From Oscarella lobularis (lineage: Eukaryota > Porifera > Homoscleromorpha > Homosclerophorida > Oscarellidae): a DNA stretch of 64,000 nt. This document shows positions 37,203 to 51,600 of the stretch, one piece after another (the stretch's first letter is position 1; each line of letters starts with the position of its first letter). The stretch covers positions 2,480,001-2,544,000 of the forward strand of contig NC_089178.1 in NCBI RefSeq assembly GCF_947507565.1. Reading direction: 5' to 3'. The notes under the pieces were generated by a model. The model was not told the DNA's origin. It did no database searches and was given only the letters and a program-made list of their open reading frames with translations. The position numbers and the translations under genes are program-made.

Positions 37203-40109
37203 CTACCTAAAGAAGAAAAACAAACAAACGAGAATTCATTTGCGAACAGTTCGAAAGCGCGCAAGCGCAAAAAAAGGCTCACCGCCGCCACGAATCATCT
37301 CCGCTACTACGTCTTGTATTGTTTGCCATAGGAACATTTCTACTATAATCATCATAAGGCCTTTGTCTATAGTCTGTACGCTGATTTCTATAAGGTCCCT
37401 GATAATCGTTTGTGGGCCGCTGCTGCTGCTGCTGTACAAATCCACTTCCAGTCGTTCGACTGTCGGGAGGAGGATATCGAGTCGACTGACTTCCATAGCG
37501 CATTGGAGCGGGTTGTTGAGGCGGTGGGGGCGGGGGAGGTCGTATGGAGGTGGCGGCGGCGAGTTGGGTCGTCGACTGAAGTATCTGCTTAAGATTTTCC
37601 GTGGATATTTTCGATTGAACTTTCGGATCGAAGGCGCGTTCGAATAGGGCGTGTTGAGGCGACGGTTGTCGATACTGAGTACGCTGAAAATCCGATTTCT
37701 AATAGGGAACGAATGGGGAAATGAGCCGGAAACAAAATAGCCCTCGTTTCTCGTTTCTCACCTTCATCGCGTCAAGCAAGGACTGCGTCGTCGCCGCGGC
37801 GGCCGTCGATTCGGGCCACGAGGACGGTGGAGGCGGCGGCGGCGGCGGCGGACGTTGTTGCGGCACGTTTAACGTTTCGCTGCCGGACTGCAATACAACG
37901 AAAAGAATAACCTGCAAAAGAAGAGCAGAGTTTCAAATCGAATTACTTCATTAAGCGGAATCTCTCTCGGTGCGCTGGCAGGAAACGCCGTCTGCTCGGA
38001 ATCGGGTTCAAAGGGGCTCTCCTGCAGACTAGAAACAAGTGTCGTCAACGCAATGCAGCGTCCTCTATTTTCAAATAAACCACCTTTCTTTCGAGAGAAA
38101 AAAGAAAGCCAAGTTCTGTTGCTCGCGTTCTGCCTGTATCGATTTCTCCTTGCTATTCGCTCCGGGATCGACTAACTGGATAAAACTGTGAAGATCTCGA
38201 GGTCTCGACCACTACACAATGACGTCGCTATGCAGAGCCAGTAGACGTTAGAGAGCGGACAGTCCTTACCGCAATAGCCCCCTCCATCAAATCTTCGGAC
38301 GACTGCAGCTTAGCGTTCTCCAAAATCTAGACGAGAAAAATTCGTTTTGCAGACGTAGCACAGGAAGAACCAACGACTCTAACCTGTCTGTCTCGTAGTC
38401 GTTCGGATTGCAGAGCGTCGTTAAAACTCTTTCGACGATTGACGTTCACTAGAACAAGTTCTCACCCCACTGTCGGACAAATATTGCGCGCATTTAATTC
38501 TACCCCGCTCGGTTTCGTCTAGTTCAAAGGTATGGATCGTTTTCAGTTTAGAATCCGGTGCCCACGACACCGATTTCCGTTTCTTCTTTGTCTTCTTTTC
38601 GTCGTCTGGACCTTCAGGCTCAAGAAGAGCTAGATAATACAGTGTATGTATGTATTATTTTTTCTTCCTCTCATTCCAACGTACAATCGCCTTCGTTTTC
38701 GTCCTTCAATCTTTTTGCCTCCACTTCCGGCGTCGATTTTTCCTCTTTCGCCTTCGCTTGCGACTAAAACTGACGTTGAAAACGTCTACAGGAGAGAGAG
38801 CAACACGACTACCGGTGGCCTGAGTGGAATTTTTCTTGGTATCTGCCGTTTCGCCGGGAACACGGCCGAATTCTTGACAGCCGTCATAAAACCCAAGCTC
38901 TCTTGAACAGCTAGAAGACGAACGTAATGCAAATGTAAATGCAAGCGCTGCTAAAATAGAATCATCACTTTTCGGTTTCGATGCAGGTGGAACGTCTTTT
39001 GCTAGTGCAATACAAAAGAATTATCTATCACAGGTGCGCGTACGCTCGCAGATAACCAACTGACTTCCTAGTCTGTACAAGTTTGCGGGCTTTGCTCTCT
39101 TCTCTATCGGTTCCTCCGGCACTTTTGCACTGAATGGACAAAAACCGTTTAAGAGGCACTCGTCTCTAGGAATTGAATATAATAATACCCTGTTCGCTTT
39201 TCTCCTTTTGCTTTTCCTTTTCCTTGATCATCTATACAAGAGGCTCTCTTGATATTTGCTTGTTGGATTGTGTTGACTGTTGACTACCTTTGGCGCTAGA
39301 TTTTATCAAGTTCATCCAATCGTCGAGAACTTCGATTGCAAGACTCTTCAATTCGGCTTCAGAATACATATTAGTTTTATTCTATGATAACAAATTATGA
39401 CGTATCTCCGCATACATGCTTGTTCGGCTTTAGATAACTGTTTCACTAATTTTCCCACCGTTCCCTTCGATAGAACAATCAGAAGGTACAGACAAAAAAA
39501 CGGAGTTCATTTCGTACCAATTTTAACATGTCAACTGTTACAGGTAGCTTTCGCAGTAACTCCAGCAGATGAATGCTCAACGCTGAATTGTGAGTCTTCT
39601 TTGACTCTGTAAGCCACGAATTCAAAATCGCCCATCCGCCAGAAGCATAAAATCTAAAATGAATAATAGCATCAATTAACTTTTTAATTAATCGTATGCA
39701 TACTTTTCTACGAGATCGTTGGCTTCTGCGACCGTTTTCTTCAATATCTGAATGCAGATGCACTTGTGAGGAAAGAACATGACCGACTTCATTTGTCTAA
39801 TCAGACGAAAAGGAAACAGACGTTTTCGGTGAGACTGACACATTTTGCAGGTAAGGCTATGCGCCCTTACTGGACAAGTTTGGCCATGTCCTTGACGCTT
39901 TTCACGCACCCAGTCGATGCCACTAGTAAGGGCCGTAGATGCTCAAGGAAACCTTCCGGCCTGGTGCTGTCCTGTCATTCAACAAATAACGCCTTTCAAT
40001 TTTTTATGATGACAATATTTGCATGTGTTATACAAATCACTCGCGCATTAGAAAAAATGATCGCAACTATAGCAACAAAAACGAAGGCGAAGGCGTCTTT
40101 GTTTACCAT
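37203..40109 (-). CDS. PPP1R10: PNUTS, PP1 nuclear targeting subunit
   Basis: Spliced minus-strand gene. A TFIIS N-terminal (LW)-type domain spans about 39500-39960 (EGFLEHLRPLLVA, MKSVMFFPHKCICIQILKKT, GGWAILNSWLTESKK, ALSIHLLELLRKLPVTVDML). A PP1-docking RVxF-like site with conserved context lies near 38500-38590 (KRKSVSWAPDSKLKTIHTFE then LDETERG). Next come FNDALQSERLRDRQ, ANSKEKSIQAEREQQNLAFF and ESPFEPDSEQTAFP, and a proline, Gln and Arg/Gly/Tyr-rich tail (37280-37900). Block order matches vertebrate PNUTS, which directs PP1 to chromatin and the transcription termination machinery. The human C-terminal C3H zinc finger was not found; the last exon seems to end in SWRR plus a stop near 37203. 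The first exon may encode only the initiator Met (ATG 40107-40109 followed by GTAAAC). Lies 344 bp upstream of SEC16 in the same orientation. Confidence 0.82.
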
Positions 40110-41432
40110 TTTCTTCAGGCGATTTTTTCCGAGGCGAGTCTGCAATATAGAGAGACCCGTATAAGACTACGACCCGAAGAGGGGCCCCCACCGACGCGAT
40201 CAAGTGCAACGCAGAACCTAAGCGAGGTTGTTGTGCAGCGCAAGTAAAACGCGGAAAAAAATAAAACAACGCGAAACGGGCGGGCGGCTTGAGAATAAAG
40301 ATGCGACGAGCCCCCCCTTCGAGCGCTAGCTAGGGCACTTACGCCGAAGAGTTTCCCGAATTTCCAATAATCCTTCCTCGAATCGCGAGCGATCGCGATC
40401 GCGCTGCCACCTTCGACCTCCGAGGACGCCTTTGCGTTCTTTCTCGCGCGCGTTACGAGAACGAGAGTCGACTAGTTATGCGAAACGAAGCGTTCGACAC
40501 CGGGAAAGACTACTATAACTCGCGAGAATCGACTTTTTCGACGCTGCTATCCTTACGGTGACTGTATTGGACCTTTACGGTCGCATGCGCAGTAGAACGT
40601 TGAATGAAGACAATGATTTTAATCAAAAATTTATAAACAATATCCTCTTTTTTCAAAAAAATCTCGCTCGTTTTTTTCTTCAAGAAGCAATTCGTGGCGC
40701 CTGCTTTCTGAAGACAAGATCCAAACAATGTTCAGTTCTCTCTACACAAGAAAATCATAAATACTCGTTGTTGAATACTGTTTTTCTGAATGCCATTGCA
40801 TTTCTAGCATTCAGACATCCAAAGGAAGGACTGTAAACAACATTGAGCCTCAGATCGAGGCCCTGCTGTGGAAACTGCGAAATTGGTTTGTTTTCATCCT
40901 AATGCCGGCGGGAGCCCCATCTATCGATCCCAAACCTTACATGTTCCGGGCAGAACTTCGACGTGATCAAGCATTCACTTCATAACCTGCTAATTAGAGC
41001 GAATTACACGACGGTTTTTCGTGACAGTTAGTTCTCGTGCAAAGGTGGGGGGAATCAGTTCTCCAAGGTGAAAGCCCGCATCGGCTCCAAAATGAAACCC
41101 TTGGGCAGCAAAAGGAAAGAAGTTCATCACGGTTTTCTCCCCGAGTTGCTTCGGAGACGCGAAGGGGCCCCTCCTTCGTACCCTTTAGCAAAAACGAAGC
41201 AGCCAAAAGCGATTGGTCTCGAGAGTTCTGTTGGCGAGTCGGGAAATGGATCACATTGTCGAAGAATAAGGGTTGTTTCGGGAGGAATGAATCCGAATGA
41301 TGTAATACGGGAGGGATGATGTAATGCGGGATATTCGATCATGATTGCACCATCGAAAGAAAGGTATGCCAAAGTACATATATATGAGAGACACTGACTG
41401 ATTTGACAGAAGAGTGCACAGCAACTTGAGCT
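40110..41432. other. Gene-free stretch between PNUTS and RING-H2 gene
   Basis: About 1.3 kb between divergent genes. Small open frames occur near 40558-40836 and 40994-41330, but none shows a domain, a good start context or a splice partner. Near-repeats GATGTAATACGGGAGGGAT and GATGTAATGCGGGATAT sit at about 41300-41335. No tRNA or snRNA was recognised. Confidence 0.4.
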
Positions 41433-42188
41433 ATGCAAGGAAGAAAGCAGCGTAAAAGAAAGGTAGAAATCGAGGTGGGATTCACTTTGACTCCTCCTTC
41501 CATCAAAGAGGTGTCAGATGACGTCGATTCTGTGGAAAATTGGGAGACTTCAGAATGGGGACTGATTCTGGCAAAAGAGGAAGACTATGAGAGCTTCTGT
41601 CCTAGGCAAAAAAAGAAAACACAAAAATCGCCGACTCATAAATTATTAAGCAGTTACGTCAAACAGAAGAAAGACAGAAGAAGAGAAATGCGACAAAGTC
41701 ACTACTTGAACCAGAAGGTGAATGCCAATAAACGACTTGAGCGCAAGAAAATCAAACGGATGTCAGAGCTGGAACCTCTTTCACGATCAAGAAAAACAGA
41801 GGCTCATTCGAAACGAAAACCACAAACGAAATTGGAGAGAAGAAAACACGTTTTGCGTCGTGACAACTTACCAAAGGGTGTCAGCGAGAAGCTGATTGAA
41901 CTTCAAAATCGAGAACTAATTCCAGAAGACTATGAGCTCTTGCTCACACTCGATGAGACCGTCAAAACAACGAAGACAGTAGAGAGATCAGTCGTCGATG
42001 GACTCAGACAATCAACTGTAAAGGAGAAGAGCAAAGGGGAACTCTGCACGATATGCATGGAAGCATATAAGAGGGGGCAAAAACTAACGATCCTCACCTG
42101 CAACCATAGATTTCATTCAAGTTGCATTGAACATTGGCTATTGGCAGCTTCAGACAAATGCCCCCTTGATGGACTAGCGGTTGCATGA
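41433..42188 (+). CDS. RING-H2 finger protein, probable E3 ubiquitin ligase
   Basis: Uninterrupted 251-aa frame. The first 150 residues are acidic then strongly basic (Lys/Arg-rich, possible coiled coil and nuclear localisation signals such as RKQRKRK). A conserved-looking segment LIELQNRELIPEDYELLLTL precedes a C-terminal RING-H2 finger at about residues 203-247: CTIC, then CNHRFHSSC, then KCPLD, giving the C3H2C3 ligand pattern. Such proteins usually transfer ubiquitin from an E2 to substrates; the substrate is unknown. It ends four residues after the finger. Start ATG 41433 opens a short basic tract and is the first in frame. I do not recognise a specific orthologue. Confidence 0.75.
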   Translation: MQGRKQRKRKVEIEVGFTLTPPSIKEVSDDVDSVENWETSEWGLILAKEEDYESFCPRQKKKTQKSPTHKLLSSYVKQKKDRRREMRQSHYLNQKVNANKRLERKKIKRMSELEPLSRSRKTEAHSKRKPQTKLERRKHVLRRDNLPKGVSEKLIELQNRELIPEDYELLLTLDETVKTTKTVERSVVDGLRQSTVKEKSKGELCTICMEAYKRGQKLTILTCNHRFHSSCIEHWLLAASDKCPLDGLAVA

Positions 42189-42380
42189 AATAGATACTGT
42201 GTATAGCACAAGAAAAGATTTTAATATATTTCCATAGGTAAATACATAATACATCGAAAGAAACGTATCTCACCTCACAACACAGTCCTAAGTAACAACA
42301 AGTAGCAGCAAACCTAAGAAATCTAAGCACAAAAAAGGCAACGCGTGCCTGTCACCTTTCAGACGCTCATCCTGTATGTA

Positions 42381-43687
42381 TTAGACGTTGGAAAGAATAG
42401 GAATTCTTTCGTCGCTTTCCGAGTAAGGCGGTGGCTCTTCCGTGGGACCTGCAGCGACGCCGACGCTTCCGCCAGGCTGAGGACTATATGTGGGCGCCGG
42501 AGCTACGGGTAGGTGCGGTGCTGCTGCTGCTGCCGTCGTTGATCCTCTTGACACTGTTCTTCCTCTTCCTGGAGAACCAGAAGGCGAGTAGGGTGGCGGT
42601 TGATTTCCCATGGGTCCATATAATCGCTCGTGTTCCTCTAAGAAAGAGAACGACCAGTGACGTCAATTCATCTAAAACGTTTCTTTTATGTGTAAACCTT
42701 GCATTCGCGTCCTATCGTAGCGATCGATCAGATCAAAAAGCTCATTGGGCGTCAGCGTAACATTAAATCCAATCTTCACGTCTCCCGCAATGTGATGCTA
42801 CGTATACACTAATAGTACCAGACCCAACGTAGATACAGATACAAAAATCTCACCGTTCTATCCTTGAACAAGGCCTTCCTATAGACGCAATAGGGCAGAC
42901 AGCAGAGAAGCGCAAAAGGCAAACAGAAGAGCGACGCACAGAGGCAAGTGCCTGGATCCTCGGGACATCCACCGCACGAGCCCTCGCAGCACGGCGCCGA
43001 AGCATTCGAAAAGCCAAACTGTGCACCGTGCGCGGAACAAGTGCCGGAGAAAATTCGTCGCGACGCATTTCGTTCGAACCAACCCTGTATAATCCGATTC
43101 ATGTCAATCTGAGAAGAGAGAAAAACGAGTGAATGAGATCTCAACTCCACAGGATGTGTCGAAGAATTCTTCCCTCTCTACGGTAGTACCTTAGTGTAAA
43201 ATCGCTTTCCTCGTCGTATGCACTCGCGCGCCTTCTCGAAAAGACGCATCAACTGAGCGCGCACGCTGTCCGTCTCCGTTTCGAGTCGAACGACGAAATC
43301 GGTCGCGATGTATTGGCGAACGCGCGTGTTCCATTCGTACTGCTCGCCGACCTGTACCTTGCACTTGGCCATCACGTAGACGGGCTTGTTGAAGAGAATC
43401 GTTGCCAATTGGGCGAGTTCGTCCTCCGTGCGCGCCGTGAAGCACGGCGACGCGTAATTTTCCAAGTGAAGGTCCAAATGGTCGATTTGCGTCGTGTAGA
43501 CGCCGCTCGGCGAGAGAAAGACGGCGTGCTCCGGATTGGCGGTCACGCGAAATGCCTTGCGACGATTTGGAATGCGACGAATGGTAAAACCAGGAAAAGG
43601 CGTTCGAAGGAACTCCTGAACGCGGACGATCGTGATCGATTGTGGCAGTTCGCTGTTTCCGCGTTCGGTTATCGTTACGGTAGCCAT
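42381..43687 (-). CDS. Cys-rich single-TM protein, paralogue A (PPPY tail)
   Basis: First of three tandem relatives; family not recognised. Exon 1 (start ATG 43687) encodes an about 165-aa soluble domain with landmarks AVFLSPSGVYTTQIDHLDLH, KPVYVMAKCKVQVGEQYEWN and DFVVRLETETDSVRAQLMRL. Exon 2 (about 42853-43110) gives an amphipathic WFERN start, a Cys-rich patch (CCEGSCGGCPEDPGTC) and one Cys-rich hydrophobic segment (LFCLPFALLCCLPYCVY) followed by RKALFKDR. Further exons give HHIAGDVKIG and a Pro-rich tail with two PPPY motifs (NQPPPYSPSG, EEPPPYSESDE) ending at TAA 42381-42383. No signal peptide is seen, so the large N-terminal domain is probably cytosolic, with a palmitoylation-prone membrane anchor near the C-terminus. 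PPPY suggests binding of WW domains, for example NEDD4-type ligases; this is inferred. Confidence 0.7.
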
Positions 43688-43809
43688 CTGACAAGACGAA
43701 AAAGTACGGAAAAAAAGCGAAAGAAGCGTGAGAATGGATGGCTGAGTAATTTCCTTAGAGCCCCGAATCGTCACATGACACATGCAACGGGAAGTAATAC
43801 GTCACCGAC

Positions 43810-44888
43810 TTATGCGTCGTCCTCAATTGGTTCCTTTTCAAGCAGAGGCTGTTGAGACTCGTTCTTCGGTTTGGGCTTTGACTGCGCCGCTTTTGATTTG
43901 CTTGTCTTTGCTGGTGCTGGAGTGCTTGTCTTCTTTGCTGGAGTTCGGGATGTAGCAGGTCGTGCTGACGGTCCCGGCCTGGGTGTGCTGGGAGCGCCTG
44001 ACTGCAAAGGCGGTCCTCCGGCAGTAACCTTAACCTCTCCCATAAATTGATGCTGCACATTAAAATTTAGAATCTAATACATATACAGTATCTATCCAAG
44101 GCTTTCACCTTGCTATCTTTGAACCTGCACCTTCTGCTGATGTAGTAGGGTAGACCAATCAACAGCAGACAGGGCAAGCAGAAAACGGCCACGGAGAAAC
44201 ATCCGACTGGATCGTCATCACACGTGCAGTGGTGATAGTGGGGTAGAGATGAATTCGTCAATGCAAAGTAGGAATTGTCAAATTGACGAGTTCCGCCGCA
44301 TTCGTACGTCTGCGCTCTATTCTGCTCGAACCAATTGGCAATGCTATCCCTCAATTCAATCTGGCATTTACAAGGAAGAATTAATTAATCAGAGGGTGGG
44401 GCGTTTCCTCGCAAACAAACCTTCATGCTGTATCTTTCCCCATTGCGTATGCGTTGGAGAGCGATGTCGAACAATTCGCGAAGAACTCGTCGCACCGGTT
44501 CGGTTTGCGTTTCTAGTCGCACGACATAATCGGCGGTGGTGAAATAGCGCGTCGTTTTGTGGAGGAGGGGATCGTAGTCTTCGTCCGTTTGAACTTTGCA
44601 CTTGCACATGAAATAGAGGGGTCGCGCGAGAATCGATCGAGTCACGTTCGTCCAGCCGTCCTCGGTGCGAACCCTGAATATGTGGCCGCAATGATTGACA
44701 AATTTCAGCCGCTTCTTGATGCCCTGAGTCGTGTACGATGTCGACGTCACGAAGAAGGCCTTCGATCGATCGACTTTGACGGTGAACGAACGAGGAGATG
44801 CGGGATTCGACGAGACGGAGATGCCGGGTGGCGGACGATCGAGAAATCGATCAATAGGAATGAGACTGATTGCCTGAGGAGTTGCCAT
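43810..44888 (-). CDS. Cys-rich single-TM protein, paralogue B (Lys/Pro tail)
   Basis: Second tandem relative with the same three-part exon plan. Exon 1 (ATG 44888 to about 44421): MATPQAISLIPIDRFLDRPP, AFFVTSTSYTTQGIKKRLKF, RPLYFMCKCKVQTDEDYDPL, DYVVRLETQTEPVRRVLREL, IRNGERYSMK. Exon 2 (about 44110-44360): ELRDSIANWFEQNRAQTYEC, the acidic-Cys patch HHCTCDDDPVGC, hydrophobic segment VAVFCLPCLLLIGLPYYI, then RCRFKDSK. Exon 3 (43810 to about 44055): HQFMGEVKV and a tail rich in Pro, Ala, Lys and Ser ending QQPLLEKEPIEDDA. The tail has no PPxY motif. Domain order, exon phase and the DPxxC...PYxxxRxxxKD pattern are shared with the neighbours, so common descent is clear although the tails differ completely. 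Function unknown; a membrane-anchored cytosolic domain is the simplest reading. Confidence 0.7.
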
Positions 44889-45072
44889 CAGAGTTGTGAA
44901 GACGTCTTGAATCACGTGAATGCGAGGGGGCTGGCTGGCTATATCCGGCTATATTCACGTAGCAGCAGAAAGTGAAACAACGTACTGTACTCTGCGTGCA
45001 CTTTCCATGTGTCAAGAGCAAAACCTTCGTCAGCGGAAAATAGTACGTAGTGTAAGTCTTCCTTCGTGTCTT

Positions 45073-46106
45073 ATGATTCGCTGTAGACGAGTGGGTACTC
45101 CATTTCTCTGGGAGACGCAGCTGGCACTGGCACTCCGTACGGCATCATTCCACCGGCACCATGATCAACCTGTTGCATTTCTGGAATAGCCTCCTCAATC
45201 ATCCTCACCTCACCCACAATTTGGTGCTGTAAAGAGACAAAAGTAAGTAATTAAGAAAAGATTGTCCGCCGCGCTCGTACCTTACTATCCTTGTACTGAC
45301 ACTTTCTGCAGAGAAAATAGGGAAAGCAGCAGAGGAGACAGCATGGAAAGCATAGGATGTACGAGCAAGCGCAAGCGCCAGGATCCTCATAGCACGAATA
45401 GACGCAGCCGTCATAGAGAGCAACAGAACCATTAGTCAACGTAAAGTAGGCCTTCTCAAACGTCCTCGACCCAGTACAGTACACCTGACCTCGATGAGCC
45501 TCAAACCAATCTCCAATAGCATGAGACAAGTCAACCTAAAAAATGAACAAATCTTCCTCAGTTAATTGATTGTATCCGGAAATAACAAAGTGACAAGCAA
45601 CAGTGTAACTAATTTAATTAATTTAATTCGCTACTTTTCTGCACCTTTATCGTGTATTTCTCCCCGTTTCGTATGTGCTGGAGCGCTCGATTGAAGACGT
45701 CCTCAAGTTGTTGTCGAATGGGCTCGCTTTGCGTCTCGAGTCGCGCGATATAGTCGGCGACCGTGTAGATGCGCGTAATCGTGCGATAGTGTTCCTGCTC
45801 GTCGGTTTGCACTTTGCACTTGCACGTTACGTAGAGGGGTCGCGAGAGAATCGCGCACTTCATTTCGTTCCACTTGATCTCGTCGGCAATTTGAATCGTG
45901 TGGCTCGTATTGCCGACGAATTGGAGATCGATTTTGACGAGCTGCGTCGTGTAGGTGCTCGGCGAGACGAAGATGGCTTGCTCTGCGTCGACGTTCACGT
46001 CGAACGCGCGGCCGACGGACGACGACGTCGGCGTGCGTCGGGAAATTGAGAAGCCCGAAGGAGGATTCTGCAAAAAATCTCCCATTCGAAACAGACTGAT
46101 TGCCAT
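45073..46106 (-). CDS. Cys-rich single-TM protein, paralogue C (short tail)
   Basis: Third tandem relative. Exon 1 (about 45645-46106) starts MAISLFRMGDFLQNPPSGFS and has AIFVSPSTYTTQLVKIDLQF, RPLYVTCKCKVQTDEQEHYR, DYIARLETQSEPIRQQLEDV and IRNGEKYTIK. Exon 2 (about 45281-45535, 85 codons) has DLSHAIGDWFEAHRGQVYC, CYEDPGAC and the very Cys-rich hydrophobic segment YILCFPCCLLCCFPYFLC, then RKCQYKDSK. Exon 3 (about 45073-45226) encodes HQIVGEVRM and a 40-residue tail ending in TAA 45073-45075. Total about 290 aa. Exons 1 and 2 both end in phase 0. Copies B and C are most alike in exon 1 (KCKVQTDE, RLETQ). No function is known to me. Confidence 0.7.
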
Positions 46107-46370
46107 TTTTGCGACCAGCTAAACTCACTCACTAAAGGCGCGTGCGCACTGCGCGGAACATTGTTTTCATATTTCACGTGTCAGATGACCAGCAATTCGT
46201 AAATGCTTCAGCTAAAATCTATTTTTTACTAAAAGTCTAACTATTGCTAGGCGTCAAGACCGAATAGAGATTATGGTGGTCTACCAAAAAATAGACTATC
46301 AGAATAGTTTTATGCAGCCTCGCTGTTTAGAAAAAAAAGCGGGAATACGCGTGACAACAAACGACACTGA

Positions 46371-48527
<2,157 letters not shown>

Positions 48528-48613
48528 TCACGGGGGTTAATTTCCCTTGACGTCATATCCGTCGTACACATGTATTCCAGTCGTCACACTGATACATACA
48601 TGTATATTTTATT

Positions 48614-51600
48614 CTATCGTGCAGCACTGTCGTACTTGCCTTTAATGCGCTTATTAGCTGCATCAAACGGCGCTTTCAAGTGAATTGTCGCCGGATGTAA
48701 ATTACCCATACTTTCAATTTGATATTGGCCACTCGACAGGAATTCGTTTGAGACGGCTTCGCTGCTTTCCGGATTCCGAACGTAGCCGAATCCGACGCTC
48801 TTTTCCAAATAGTATGCATAGTCGGATCGACGTAGGTACCCCACGCAGACGCCGTTCCGCCAAATCACCTCCAAACCGTGCAAAGCCACGTGGCTAAAAT
48901 ATAAGCAGAATTGCCTCATGAGATACGTCTTCCTTCCTTTCAACTTACTCGTCGAGTGTAAAGCAGCACAGACGCTTTCTAAGTCCGTTTAGGTTCTCAA
49001 GCACCTCACGACCAAGAAAAGGAATATCGGTCTTCAATTTGCAAACAAAACCAAGCCCAGCTTCAAGAGGATTATCATCTGACCGAAGGTCTTCGTGCCA
49101 GTGCCGATATCCTTTCTCGATACTCAGTGAATCGAGAGCTCGATAGCCGGCGTTGACAATACCGTACTTGTTGCCAACTTTCATTATAGCTTCGTAGACG
49201 GACACACAGGATGAGAAGGGCACGTGCAATTCCCATCCTAATTCGCCAACGAACGTAAGTCGAACGGCGCGTACGAGATGGCCAGCAACGAAAATGGGTT
49301 GGTGAGACCCGAAGGGAAAATCCGCATTGAGCAGGCTGGTGGAAGTCAACTGTTGAAGAATGTCAATACTAAATACAGAGAAAATAGAAACAGGTACAAT
49401 GTACGTGTGATGATACATTGGTTTACCTTTTTGGACCTTGAACACTCAGAACGCCAAACTTGTCTGAGTAGTCCAATAGTTTGCAGTCATATTGACACTC
49501 TTCAATCACTCGCTTTATGTGATTGTAATCGTGTTCGCCTGAAATTCCCGGCGATGTGATGTAAAAACCTTTTCCTAATATAAAACGTCACGGTCAAACA
49601 AAGGTTCTGCGCTGCCTGCAGGGTTTACCTTCAAACTGAGGCTGCAACTCGTCGGATGACAATGAACTGCTAAGAACGTGATAGACTAGATCACTCTCTA
49701 CGCCACCCCTTTCATTCAACATGCACGTGTATATGCTGCTTCCTGCAACATCATGATGTAAATAGATTACGAGTACTAATCCTACCAAAACGTACCGGGA
49801 CTCTTTCTGACGTTGTTCGTACAAAGCCAATCGGCTGCCCTCTCCGCGTCAGGCCCAATAAGAAAGAATTTTCCAAATGATGACATATTGAAAACGGCTG
49901 CTCTCTCCCGACAGGCAAGGCTTTCTCTTCCTATCTATATCCAAATGCCAAACAATGGCTCGACTCCTAACAGTGCTTACTTGGTCATGACAGAGTGGAA
50001 AATCAAACGTGTAGTCTTTTTCAAGAAGATCTCTATAGGCGTAATCGTCGTTGCTGTCGTTTCCATAAGAGCCATAGTAATCATAGGGTTTTACCTGTAA
50101 GGAATTCGGTCATTTTTGGACATAAATCAATCACGTATTTACCTCTGTGCTTCGTCCCTTCGTGAGACTTGGGTCAGCAAACCAGCCTGGTCTCTCCCAT
50201 CCGTGTTTCTCCTGATAAACGCATCCAGCATCCAGTAGTATCTACCGTAATAAAATTGGTAGGTTCAACTAATACTGTAGTAGGTTATCTGAGGACCTCA
50301 TAGAAAGGATCCTTTCTCATTCTCCTTCCAGCTAATGGCTGATCCTTCGGGAAAACAACCGAATAATTTTTTGCATACGCCTCGTGACTCGTCTCTTTTA
50401 GCCACGTCCGATCCTTCTTGACGGACGAGTGAAAGCGCCTGAAAAATAAATAAAAACAATCATATAATGTTCAGACTACCGTACCTGATGTCATAGCCAA
50501 ACATATCGAGCGATGGAGTTCCGTGAACAATCCACTCAGCCATTTGTTCGCCGCACCCGCCGCTGTTCATAATGCCCGCCGAATTGTAGCCGCAATTCAA
50601 GTAGAATCCTCTCACTTCGGGCGATTCGCCCATCAGCGGCTTATGGTCAGCTGTGAAAGATTCTAAAAGATGATTATGACATCCGTTCAATGTACACTTC
50701 CTTTCTTTTTACCTGGTCCACATACGGTTGACTGAACAGGTGTCTTTCCAATAGTGGGAAGCCGATTGATTGCACCGTTGATATTCTGCTCAAACACGTT
50801 CCAGTCCAAGTCGAAAAGGCTAAAAGCAAAATCGTCTTGAACCTAAAAAAGCCAGTCACAAAAATTCGTTTTGTCTAGGTCCATGACAATACGTTGTCCC
50901 AAAATTTTGGACTGTTTTCGTATCCGCCGACGAAGAGTGCTTCTCCTTGAACTCGAAGATAGACGGACGCGTCGTGATCGCGAACATTTGGCTTTCCCTT
51001 AACGCCGTCTATTTTCTGCGTCACAACGTAGGCGTGATGCATGGCCAATAGGGGAACGGCAACGCCGGCCATGGCGCCCAATTTCGACGCCCAAACGCCG
51101 CAACAATTGACGACACACGGAGTCGAAATGTCACCAAATTCGGTCTTGATGCCTGTCACCCGTTTTATACCTAAATCGTCCTCTCCGACGTTGACACCAG
51201 TCACAGGACAATGCTCAAAAACCTACAGTAATTAGTCGATCTCGAACAATTATTTAATAAATTTAATTAATCAATTATACCTTTGCTCCTTTTCTCACTG
51301 CCGCTCGAGCCAGCGAGTTTGTCAGACTCGACGGATCAATTGATCCGTCACCTGGACTAAAGAGCGTTCCACAAACGTCGCTCGTTTTCAACAGCGGATA
51401 CAAATCGTCCGTCTCCGTCGGACTCAGAACGTAGGACTCGATACCGAAATGCTTCCCGAGCTACATAGAAGAGAATCGAATGACCAGAGAACTCGGCGAC
51501 GCTTTTTGCGAACCGTCATGAGTCTCTTGTATTCGTTTAGCCGTTCGTTGTTGGACGCGATAAAGAGGCCCCCGCTTTGAATCCAACCGGTCGACAGGCC

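Noticed and set aside
40558-40836. 92-codon plus-strand frame upstream of the RING-H2 gene
   Set aside because: No domain, poor start context and no splice partner; kept as non-coding.
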